A DNA stretch of 64,000 nucleotides from Myxococcales bacterium (lineage in GTDB: Bacteria; Myxococcota_A; Bradymonadia; UBA7976; UBA1532): NCBI GenBank assembly GCA_020633555.1, contig JACKDL010000001.1, positions 372,001 through 436,000 on the forward strand. The letters are read 5' to 3'. The notes under the pieces are model-generated. The model had not been told where the DNA came from, made no database searches, and saw only the letters and a program-made list of their open reading frames with translations. The position numbers and the translations under genes were made by a program. Each line of letters opens with the position of its first letter. The stretch's first letter is position 1. Shown one piece after another: positions 53,742 to 61,157 of the stretch.

Positions 53742-54403
53742 GCGAGCTGTGGGCCTTCCTCCAGAAGGGGGGGGCGCTGATGGTGCCCATCCTCGCCTTC
53801 TCGGTGGTGGCCCTGATGGTGTTCCTGGAGCGCCTGTGGGCGCTCCGCCCCAACCGGGTCATCCCGAGGGACTTCGTGGCGCTCATCCGGCGCAAGGTGC
53901 ACGAGGACCGGGCGGCCGAGGCGTTGACCCTGTGCGAGGGCAACCCCAGCACGGCCAGCGCGGTGCTCGCGAGCGGGCTGCGCTACGCGGGCCGTCCCCG
54001 CGAGGTCATCAAGGAGGCCTTCGAGGAGGTCGGCCGCATCGAGGTCACCCACCTGTCGCGGTTCCTCGAGGTGCTCGGCACCATCGCCGCGGTGGCGCCC
54101 CTGCTCGGGCTGCTGGGCACGGTGGTGGGCATGATCGAGGTGTTCCGCACCGTGGTGGCCGAGTCGGGGGGCGCGGCGGGGCCGGTCAACCCGGGCAGCC
54201 TGGCCAACGGCATCTGGGCCGCGCTCATGACCACGGCCGCGGGGCTGTCGGCGGCCATCCCGGCCTTCATCGGCTACAAGTACCTGCTGTCGCGGGTAGA
54301 CCGCTTCGCGCTGGAGATGGAGGAGATCTGCCTGGGTCTCCTGGACCTCCTGGCCGGGGCGGGCCCCGTGGTCCGTGCCGCCGATGAGGGGGCCGGCGAA
54401 TGA
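53738..54403 (+). CDS. ExbB/TolQ/MotA-family proton channel subunit
   Basis: 221 residues with three transmembrane helices: about 12-32, about 110-135 and about 155-185. LGTIAAVAPLLGLLGTVVGMI and the helix ending IWAALMTTAAGLSAAIP are family hallmarks. Together with ExbD it forms the pentamer-dimer proton-driven motor of the Ton or Tol systems. It overlaps ExbD by 4 bases. No TonB, TolA or TolB gene is nearby, so whether it energises transport or outer-membrane constriction is unknown. Confidence 0.93.
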   Translation: MSELWAFLQKGGALMVPILAFSVVALMVFLERLWALRPNRVIPRDFVALIRRKVHEDRAAEALTLCEGNPSTASAVLASGLRYAGRPREVIKEAFEEVGRIEVTHLSRFLEVLGTIAAVAPLLGLLGTVVGMIEVFRTVVAESGGAAGPVNPGSLANGIWAALMTTAAGLSAAIPAFIGYKYLLSRVDRFALEMEEICLGLLDLLAGAGPVVRAADEGAGE

Positions 54404-54843
54404 ACTTCCGGAGCGCACCCAGCGGCCTGTCGCGCCGCGCTGCCACGGTGGTGGACATCACCGCGCTGGTGGACGTGGTGTTCCAGCTCCTGATCTTCTT
54501 CCTGCTCACCTCCAGCTACGTCAGCCAGCCGCCCACGCCCAGCGACGATCCCCAGGTGCCGGTGGATCTGCCCGAGGCCAGCCTCACGGCCGAGAACCAG
54601 AAGGTGGAGGACTTCACCATCGTGGTGGACGCCGAGGGCCAGATCTTCGTGGGGCCCGAGTCCGAGCAGGTGACCGTCGAGGCGCTGGCCAATCGCCTGG
54701 CCCGGGTGGCCGACGCCAACCCCGCCACGGTGGTGCTGATCCGCGGCGACGAGCGGGTGCGCCACGGGCGCATCGCGCAGATCATGGCCGTCGCCCGCAT
54801 GTCGCGTCTGCGCATCAGCGTGGTGCTCAGCGACGGCGGATAA
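54400..54843 (+). CDS. ExbD/TolR-family proton channel subunit
   Basis: 147 residues: short cytoplasmic N-terminus, one transmembrane helix (about 20-40) bearing Asp25 (VDVVFQLLIFFLLTS), the essential protonatable residue at the same number as in E. coli ExbD, and a periplasmic peptidoglycan-binding-like domain (TVEALANRLARVADANPATVVLIRGDE). It forms a motor with the upstream ExbB. Confidence 0.93.
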   Translation: MNFRSAPSGLSRRAATVVDITALVDVVFQLLIFFLLTSSYVSQPPTPSDDPQVPVDLPEASLTAENQKVEDFTIVVDAEGQIFVGPESEQVTVEALANRLARVADANPATVVLIRGDERVRHGRIAQIMAVARMSRLRISVVLSDGG

Positions 54844-54860
54844 GGCCGACTCGGCCCTTC
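54842..54860 (+). terminator. Possible terminator after exbD
   Basis: Right after the stop, AAGGCCGA and TCGGCCCTT form a short stem with one bulge and almost no loop, followed by CCCC. Weak, but it marks the end of the TlpA-ExbB-ExbD unit. Confidence 0.3.
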
Positions 54861-54879
54861 CCCGCGCCTGCCCGTGGTG

Positions 54880-54893
54880 GTAGGTAGACCTAC
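54880..54893. promoter_or_regulatory. 14-bp palindrome upstream of ftsB-like gene
   Basis: GTAGGT-AG-ACCTAC is a perfect palindrome with a 2-base centre, 25 bases upstream of ATG 54918. It overlaps TAGACC and lies next to TACACG, either of which could serve as a -10 box, so it could be an operator. A single copy is seen. Confidence 0.35.
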
Positions 54894-54917
54894 ACGGTCC
54901 GGCGGAGGGGCAGCCAG

Positions 54918-55229
54918 ATGCGAAGCGACTGGAAGGGCTGGGCGAAGCCCGCGCTGATCACCGTGGCGGTGGCCGGCCTGGTCTGGATCATCAGCGCCAA
55001 GGCGGTGGCCCCCGAGCTCGAGGCGCGCAACGCCGCCCTCGAGGCCGATCTGTCGCGCCAGCGGGCGGCGAACGCCCGCCTCGAAGAAGACATCCAGCAA
55101 CTCCGGGCCGAGCTGGAGCGCCTGCGGGCCCGCCCCGACGAGCAGCTCCACCACGCGCGCACCCAGCTCGGCATGGTGAAGCCGGGCGAGGTGGTCTATC
55201 AGCTCGGCGGGCGGGCGAGCGACCGGTGA
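54918..55229 (+). CDS. ftsB: FtsB/DivIC-like cell-division protein
   Basis: 103 residues: transmembrane helix about 12-29, then a coiled coil about 31-72 (LEARNAALEADLSRQRAANARLEEDI by position) and a short tail with GMVKPGEVVYQL, which matches the conserved end of the septum-formation-initiator family. FtsB joins FtsL and FtsQ to activate septal peptidoglycan synthesis. A GGAGGGG site precedes ATG 54918. Stop overlaps the diguanylate cyclase start (GTGA). Confidence 0.8.
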   Translation: MRSDWKGWAKPALITVAVAGLVWIISAKAVAPELEARNAALEADLSRQRAANARLEEDIQQLRAELERLRARPDEQLHHARTQLGMVKPGEVVYQLGGRASDR

Positions 55230-57439
55230 AGCCGCGGCCCCGAGACACCGCCGCCCGGGCGCGGGCGGTCTGGGCGCTGCTTCAGCAGTGGTACATCCTC
55301 GCCCTGGCCGCCTTGGGCGCCGCCGCGGTGGTGGCGGGCGCGCTGGAGCCCGGCCGCCTCGGCATCGGCGCCGGGCTGCTGGCCATGGGCCTGGTGGGGG
55401 CCGGTGTGTGGGACGCCACCCGCCGTCTTCGCGGCGAACGCGCCGAGCGGGTGTTCGGTGCCTTCGAGGGCCCCCTGGTGTGGACGGTCATCGTCTGGAT
55501 GCTGATCCAGATCGGCGGCCGATTCGCAGGCCATCTCACCCCGCTGGCGGCCGCGTATGTGGCCTGGGTGGTCGCCACCTTCCGCCCGCCGGTGGCCCGC
55601 ATCGCCGTGGGGGCCGCTGCCCTCATCGAGGTCGGCCTGACCCTCGCCGGCCGGCAGGAACCCCTGGTGCTCGGGCTGCACGCCCTGCTGTACGCGGGGG
55701 TGGCGTGGGCGCTGCGCACCCTGGTGGAGACCGAGGGCTTCCGCGAGGCGGTGCGCCAGGACGCCCGGCGCCGGCAGGCGGACCAGGATCGCGATGATCA
55801 GCTCCGGGACTTCGGGATGGGCGGCGGCACCATGGTGCTCAGCACACTGAAGGACCTGGACGAGATGGCCGAAGGACCGCCCCGGGTGGACGCCCAGGTG
55901 GTCGACTTCCTGAACTCCTCCTTCACCCGGCTGCTCGAGTCGCTGCGACAGGCCCTCGAGGTCGACACGGTGGCGGTGCTGTGGCGCAGCGCCGACACGG
56001 ACCAGGTGGTCGTGCGGGGGTGCGCCTCCGGGCGCGACGGGATCCTCAAGGGCCCGTTCTCCGCGAAGGCGGGGATCCCCGGTGGCGTACTGCGCGACGG
56101 CCACGAGCTGGCGGTGGTGCCGTTCCACGGCGGTGGGCTGCCGTACTACGGGGCGAAGGTCGAGGGCGTGGGGGGCGTGCTCGCCATCCCGCTGTTCGAC
56201 GACGACCTCGCCGAGCACGCCGACGGCGAGCCAACGGTGGGCGTGCTGTGCCTCGACCGCGCCGCCGAGACGCCCTGGAGCGAGTCCGAGCGGGCCGCGG
56301 CGCGGTTGGCGGCCGCGAAGCTCTCGCTGGACATCCGCACCGCGCGCCGACTGCAGAAGGCCGAGCGGGGCAAGCAGAAGCTGGACCGCATCCGCGCCGC
56401 CTTGAAGGGCATGAACGAGATCAGCAAGCCCGAGCAGGTGGGGCCCGTGTTGTCGAAGGCGGTGAGCCGCCTGTCCACCATGGACGTGTTCATCCTGGCG
56501 CTGCTCGACGACGCCGGGCAGGTGCTCGAGATCGTCGACGCCCGTGGATCGGGCGAGGTCCATCAGGTGGGGCTGACCTTCGACCGCGCCCAGGGCACCG
56601 AGGGGGTCGCCTGGCAGGCCCTCGACCGCGACCTGGCGCTGCCCAGCGAGGGCAGCAACCGCTTCAAGCCCGCCGTGTTCGGCGGCGGCGACGGCCTGAA
56701 GGACATGCAGAGCCTGCTGGTAGTGCCCCTGCGCTCGGTGGAGCAGGGGGACGAAGGCGAGGTGGTGCAGACCCTGGGTGTGATGGTGGTGGCCGCCAAG
56801 GATCCCGACGTGTATCGCGGCACGGCCGGCCGCGATCTGGCCACGGTGGCCGAGCAGGCCGCGGTGCGGCTCGCCCTGGCGAAGGCCCACCAGACCGCCG
56901 AGCGGCTGGCGACCATCGATGGCCTGACCGGGCTGAAGAACCACCGGGTCTTCCAGCAAGCCTTCGACCGTATGTTGGGGCGCTCCGTGCGCAGCGGCGC
57001 CAGCGGCTGTGTGCTGCTCACCGACATCGACAAGTTCAAGAACCTCAACGACACCTATGGGCACCCCTTCGGCGACGTGGTCTTGAAGGGCGTGGCCAAG
57101 GTGCTGGGCGACAGCATTCGCTCACCCACCGACCTGGCGGCGCGCTACGGCGGTGAGGAGTTCGCGGTCCTGCTCGAAGACAGCGACGCCGAGGGCGGCA
57201 TGCTGGTGGCCGAGAAGATCCGCGAGGCCGTCGAGGCGCTGGTCTTCCAGCACGAGACGGGCGAGGTCCGGGTGACCCTGTCCCTCGGGGTGGCCGCGTG
57301 GCCCGCCGACGGTGAGGTGAAGTCGGATCTCATCCAGCGCGCGGACGTCGCGCTGTACAACGCCAAGCGCGGGGGGCGGAACCGCTCCGTGCGCTGGGCG
57401 GACCTGGACGACTCGGCGCGCAGCGCCGAGCCGCACTGA
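55226..57439 (+). CDS. Membrane diguanylate cyclase with two GAF-like domains
   Basis: 737 residues from GTG 55226. About five hydrophobic helices lie within residues 18-180. Two GAF-like domains follow (about 225-370 and 395-560), then a GGDEF domain (about 570-730) with active-site GGEEF (642-646) preceded by ARY. The product would be cyclic di-GMP. The inhibitory I-site RxxD, expected five residues upstream, reads SPTD (the nearest Arg is one residue too early), so product inhibition may be absent. There is no EAL domain. It is translationally coupled to ftsB-like gene. Confidence 0.92.
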   Translation: MKPRPRDTAARARAVWALLQQWYILALAALGAAAVVAGALEPGRLGIGAGLLAMGLVGAGVWDATRRLRGERAERVFGAFEGPLVWTVIVWMLIQIGGRFAGHLTPLAAAYVAWVVATFRPPVARIAVGAAALIEVGLTLAGRQEPLVLGLHALLYAGVAWALRTLVETEGFREAVRQDARRRQADQDRDDQLRDFGMGGGTMVLSTLKDLDEMAEGPPRVDAQVVDFLNSSFTRLLESLRQALEVDTVAVLWRSADTDQVVVRGCASGRDGILKGPFSAKAGIPGGVLRDGHELAVVPFHGGGLPYYGAKVEGVGGVLAIPLFDDDLAEHADGEPTVGVLCLDRAAETPWSESERAAARLAAAKLSLDIRTARRLQKAERGKQKLDRIRAALKGMNEISKPEQVGPVLSKAVSRLSTMDVFILALLDDAGQVLEIVDARGSGEVHQVGLTFDRAQGTEGVAWQALDRDLALPSEGSNRFKPAVFGGGDGLKDMQSLLVVPLRSVEQGDEGEVVQTLGVMVVAAKDPDVYRGTAGRDLATVAEQAAVRLALAKAHQTAERLATIDGLTGLKNHRVFQQAFDRMLGRSVRSGASGCVLLTDIDKFKNLNDTYGHPFGDVVLKGVAKVLGDSIRSPTDLAARYGGEEFAVLLEDSDAEGGMLVAEKIREAVEALVFQHETGEVRVTLSLGVAAWPADGEVKSDLIQRADVALYNAKRGGRNRSVRWADLDDSARSAEPH

Positions 57440-57474
57440 GTCCACACGGGGCCCTGGGCCCGCCGAGGAGAGCC

Positions 57475-58791
57475 ATGATCAAGACCTTCGTGCTCGACAC
57501 CAACGTGCTGCTCCACGAGCCCCGGGCCATCCTGCGCTTCGAAGACAACGAGGTGGTGCTGCCCATCTACGTCATCGAGGAGCTGGATCGCTTCAAGCGC
57601 GACATGAGCGAGCTGGGCCGCAACGCCCGCGAGATTACCCGGCTCATCGACGGGCTGCGCACTGCGGGGCCGCTGAGCAAGGGCGTGCCCCTGGAGAGCG
57701 GCGGCACCTTCCGGGTGGCCGAGACCTCGCAGGTGGACAAGCCCAGCACCCACTTCGCGCAGCAGCACATGTACGACAACCTGATCCTGGCCACGGCGCT
57801 GGAGATCCGGGACAAGAACCCCGACCGCAAGGTGGTGTTCGTCACGCAGGACACCAACCTGCGCATCCGCGCCGACGCCGTGCATCTGGAGGCGGTGGAC
57901 TACGATCCGGCGCGGGTGGAGCTCGAGGAGCTGTACCCCGGGCACCGTGAGCTGGTGGTGGAGCCCGAGGGCCTGCAGGCGGCCTTCGAGGGTGGCCTGC
58001 CCGTCGAGGGGGACGAGGGCCTGCACGCCAACGAGTACGTGCTGCTGCGCGACAGCACCCGCCAGAGCCACACGGCGCTGGCCCGGTACGACGCCGACGA
58101 TCAGATCCTGAAGGCGCTGCCGCGCACCCGCGGGGCGGTCTTCGGGATCGATCCCCGCAACAAGGAGCAGGCCTTCGCCCTGGACCTGCTGCTCGACGAC
58201 GATGTGAAGCTGGTCACCCTGGTGGGCAAGGCGGGCACGGGCAAGACCCTGCTGGCGTTGGCGGCCGGCCTCAGCAAGGTCACCGACACCGACGCGTACA
58301 AGCGCCTGCTGGTGAGCCGCCCCATCTTCCCCCTGGGCCGCGACATCGGCTTCCTGCCGGGCACCGTCGAGGAGAAGCTCGACCCCTGGATGAAGCCCAT
58401 CTACGACAACGTGGAGTACCTGCTGGGCCTGAACCACCAGGGCCGCCGCGAGGGGCCCAACGTGCACAGCCTGACCGACATGGGCGTGCTGGAGATCGAG
58501 CCGCTGACCTACATCCGCGGCCGCTCCATCCCCAGCCAGTTCATGATCGTCGACGAGGCCCAGAACCTCACGCCCCACGAGGTGAAGACCATCCTCACCC
58601 GGGCGGGTGAGGGCACCAAGATGGTGTTCACCGGCGACCCCTACCAGATCGACAACCCCTACGTGGACAGCAGCAACAACGGCCTGGTGCACCTGGTGCG
58701 CAAGTTCCAGGGCCAGAGCATCGCGGGCACCGTGACCCTGCACCGGGGCGAGCGCTCAGTGCTCGCGGAGCTGTCGGCCAACCTCCTGTGA
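57475..58791 (+). CDS. PIN-PhoH fusion ATPase (PhoH2/YlaK type)
   Basis: 438 residues. N-terminal PIN ribonuclease domain (about 1-150) with Asp8 in FVLDTNVLLH and the later acidic YDNLILATAL and TQDTNLRI motifs. PhoH-like RecA ATPase (about 220-438) with Walker A GKAGTGKT (251-258), SRPIFPLGRDIGFLPG and Walker B MIVDEAQNLTP. PhoH2 proteins are RNA helicase/ribonucleases in characterised cases. A GAGGAGA site precedes ATG 57475. It lies 35 bases after the diguanylate cyclase gene and may be co-transcribed. Confidence 0.93.
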   Translation: MIKTFVLDTNVLLHEPRAILRFEDNEVVLPIYVIEELDRFKRDMSELGRNAREITRLIDGLRTAGPLSKGVPLESGGTFRVAETSQVDKPSTHFAQQHMYDNLILATALEIRDKNPDRKVVFVTQDTNLRIRADAVHLEAVDYDPARVELEELYPGHRELVVEPEGLQAAFEGGLPVEGDEGLHANEYVLLRDSTRQSHTALARYDADDQILKALPRTRGAVFGIDPRNKEQAFALDLLLDDDVKLVTLVGKAGTGKTLLALAAGLSKVTDTDAYKRLLVSRPIFPLGRDIGFLPGTVEEKLDPWMKPIYDNVEYLLGLNHQGRREGPNVHSLTDMGVLEIEPLTYIRGRSIPSQFMIVDEAQNLTPHEVKTILTRAGEGTKMVFTGDPYQIDNPYVDSSNNGLVHLVRKFQGQSIAGTVTLHRGERSVLAELSANLL

Positions 58792-58870
58792 AATCAGGGT
58801 CCCCAGGGCCTTGGGCTCGACCGCCCCACCTCTGGTAGGCTGGCGCCGTCGAACGGGCCCCGAGGTCGCC

Positions 58871-59410
58871 ATGCCCCGTCATCTGGTCTTGTCGGCTGCG
58901 CTGCTCCTGGCCGGCGCAGCCGCCGCTCACGCCGCCCTGGTGGAACGCCACGACGTGCAGAGCCTCACGCGGGCCGCCGATGAGGTGGCGGTGGTCGAGG
59001 TGGTGCGCACCACCCCCGTGCGGGTCGAAGGGCGCATCATCACCCGTGTCGAGGTGGTGCCGCACACGGTGCTGAAAGGGCGGCCAGGCGCCGCCTTCAC
59101 CGTCGAGGTGCCCGGCGGCGAGCTGGACGGCCTGGGCCAGAAGGTCGCCGGCGCGGCTGCCTTCACGCCCGGTGAGCTGGCGGTGGTGTTCACCCGCAAG
59201 CAAGGCGAGGCCCGCCGCCTGGTGGGCATGGCGCAGGGCAAGCTGGCGGTGGCCTTCGGCCCCACCGGCATCGCCTTCGTGCCCGATCTGCAGGGCCTGA
59301 CCACGGCCATGCGCACGCCCCAGGGCTGGCAGGTGACGCCCCCCGCGCTCAGCGGCCCGATCCCGCTGGCCGAGCTGCTGACGCAGGTGAGCCAGGCGGT
59401 GTCGCCCTGA
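58871..59410 (+). CDS. Secreted hypothetical protein
   Basis: 179 residues; signal peptide MPRHLVLSAALLLAGAAAAHA. The mature protein is a small beta-rich domain (AADEVAVVEVVRTTPVRVEGRIITRVEVVPHTVLKG), with a pattern close to secreted proteins found beside metalloproteases in myxobacteria. Not recognised as a named family. It precedes the two matrixins by 14 bases, so it belongs to their operon. Confidence 0.7.
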   Translation: MPRHLVLSAALLLAGAAAAHAALVERHDVQSLTRAADEVAVVEVVRTTPVRVEGRIITRVEVVPHTVLKGRPGAAFTVEVPGGELDGLGQKVAGAAAFTPGELAVVFTRKQGEARRLVGMAQGKLAVAFGPTGIAFVPDLQGLTTAMRTPQGWQVTPPALSGPIPLAELLTQVSQAVSP

Positions 59411-59424
59411 GGGCGGCGCTCCCC

Positions 59425-60354
59425 ATGGCGCTCAGCGCCGCCGTCTGGGCAGGCCCGGCCCAGGCCTGGGCCCCGCTGGAGGTCGCAGACGAAGCCGTCC
59501 GCTGGCCCGCGGACGCCTGGCCACTGCCCTTGGCCAGCGAGCACCTGGCCGATCGGCAAGTGGCGGCCGCCTGGACCGCGGCGGGCCCCGCGTGCTTCCA
59601 GCCGCTGCCGCCGGTGACCTTGGCCCCCGATGGCGTCGTCACCGTGCAAGCGCTGGATGCCCCCGCTTGGGACGCGGCCGTGGGGGACGCGGGGCTGGTG
59701 GCCTTCACGCTGATCACCCACGAGGGGGCGGCCATCGTGGACGCCGATGTCGTGCTGAACACGGCCCGCTACCCCTTGGCCGAGGACGGCGCCGAGCGGC
59801 GCTTTTGGCGCAGCACAGTGGTGGCGCACGAGCTGGGGCATGTGCTTGGGCTCGGCCACCCGTGCGGTGAGGCTGGCCGGCCGGCCTGCCAGGGCGAGGC
59901 CGGCGAGGCCCTCATGGCGCCGCGCCTCGCACCCGGCGCGTCGTGGGCGCTGGACCGCGACGACCGCGCAGGGCTCGCGGCGGTGGCCCAATGCACGGCC
60001 CCGCCGTTGTCTACGCCACCAGCGGCCACGTGGTCGGGCGACGGGTGGTCGTTGGCGGTGCCGCCGGGGAGCCAGGTGGGCGCATGGGACGCCGACGGGA
60101 TTCGGCGCGCCCTGCCGGTGAACGGCGAGGCTGTCCGGATCCCGGCCTCGTCGGTGGCCTTCGATCTGTGGACGGCGGGCGGCCGTGGGTGGGTGGCGGC
60201 GCTGCCGGCGGCCCCCGACCGGCCCGGCGACGGCGACGGCTGCGCCGTCGCGCTGGATGACTCGGGCGCCGGGCTCACCGCCTGGCTCGGGCTGGCCTTG
60301 CTGGCCGGCACCCTGGGGCGCCGCGCGCGCTCCGCGACACGGGAGCTTTCGTGA
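59425..60354 (+). CDS. Matrixin-like secreted metalloprotease with MYXO-CTERM-like end (copy 1)
   Basis: 309 residues from ATG 59425. Signal peptide to QAWA. The zinc motif HExxHxxGxxH is intact: H135-E-L-G-H139-V-L-G-L-G-H145. The ALMAPR segment about 30 residues later fits a Met-turn. Two Cys pairs flank the site. The C-terminus, GDGCAVALDDSGAGL, then a hydrophobic helix and RRAR, follows the Gly-Cys/helix/Arg pattern of MYXO-CTERM signals, which are lipid-anchored and processed by myxosortase. It overlaps the next matrixin gene by one base. Confidence 0.85.
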   Translation: MALSAAVWAGPAQAWAPLEVADEAVRWPADAWPLPLASEHLADRQVAAAWTAAGPACFQPLPPVTLAPDGVVTVQALDAPAWDAAVGDAGLVAFTLITHEGAAIVDADVVLNTARYPLAEDGAERRFWRSTVVAHELGHVLGLGHPCGEAGRPACQGEAGEALMAPRLAPGASWALDRDDRAGLAAVAQCTAPPLSTPPAATWSGDGWSLAVPPGSQVGAWDADGIRRALPVNGEAVRIPASSVAFDLWTAGGRGWVAALPAAPDRPGDGDGCAVALDDSGAGLTAWLGLALLAGTLGRRARSATRELS

Positions 60355-61142
60355 TGACCGCATGGCGACGGGGCGTGGGACTGTGGATCGGCTGCGCGGT
60401 GCCTGGCCTGGCGTGGGGCTTCGTGCCCTCGAGCACCAGCGCCGGGGCGCCCATCTCGTGGCCCGAGCGCGAGATCACCTGGTACCTGAACGAGGTGGGC
60501 AGCGACGACCTGGGGCTGGCGGACGTCGAGGCGAGCTGCAAGGCGTCCTTCGAGCCCTGGAACCAGGAGAGCTGCAGCGATCTGCGCCTAGTGTACGGTG
60601 GGCTGACCAGCCGCAGCGACGTGGGCTTTCGCAACAGCGGCTCGAACATCAACGTGGTGACCTGGGTGGAGCAGGGCTGGCCCCACGCCGACGGCGTCAT
60701 CGCGGTGACCACCGTGACCTACTGCACCCAGGCCGGCGGGGGCTGCCCCTACAACGGGGCCATCCTGGACGCAGACGTCGAGATGAACGGCGAGGAGTTC
60801 CGGTTCACCAACCGGGCGCAGGACCTGGTGCTGTTCGACGTCGCCAACACCCTGACCCATGAGGTGGGGCACTTCATCGGCCTCGACCACACCCCCGTGC
60901 GCCTGGCCACGATGTTCGCCTCGGCGCCGCCGGGCGAGACCCGCAAGCGCGACCTGCACGAGGACGACGTCGAGGGGCTCTGCCACCTGTACCCGGTGGG
61001 CGAGGAGTCGCCCATCTGGGGCGAGAAGGCCGTCGACGATGAGGGATGCACCGCCACGCCGGGCGCCCCAAGCAGCCCGGCCGGCTTGCTGGTGCTGGCC
61101 CTGGGGGGGCTGGGGTTGCTGGGCCGGCGCCGGCGGCGCTGA
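60354..61142 (+). CDS. Matrixin metalloprotease with MYXO-CTERM signal (copy 2)
   Basis: 262 residues from ATG 60354. Signal peptide to LAWG. Zinc motif H169-E-V-G-H173-F-I-G-L-D-H179 with the Met-turn ATMFASAPP shortly after. The C-terminus is a textbook MYXO-CTERM signal: EGCTATPG, a Leu/Gly helix and a final RRRRR. The catalytic domain differs from copy 1 except around the zinc site, so the two are distant paralogues. Substrates are unknown; the pair may process surface or prey proteins. Confidence 0.92.
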   Translation: MTAWRRGVGLWIGCAVPGLAWGFVPSSTSAGAPISWPEREITWYLNEVGSDDLGLADVEASCKASFEPWNQESCSDLRLVYGGLTSRSDVGFRNSGSNINVVTWVEQGWPHADGVIAVTTVTYCTQAGGGCPYNGAILDADVEMNGEEFRFTNRAQDLVLFDVANTLTHEVGHFIGLDHTPVRLATMFASAPPGETRKRDLHEDDVEGLCHLYPVGEESPIWGEKAVDDEGCTATPGAPSSPAGLLVLALGGLGLLGRRRRR

Positions 61143-61157
61143 CCGCCCGGTTCATCC

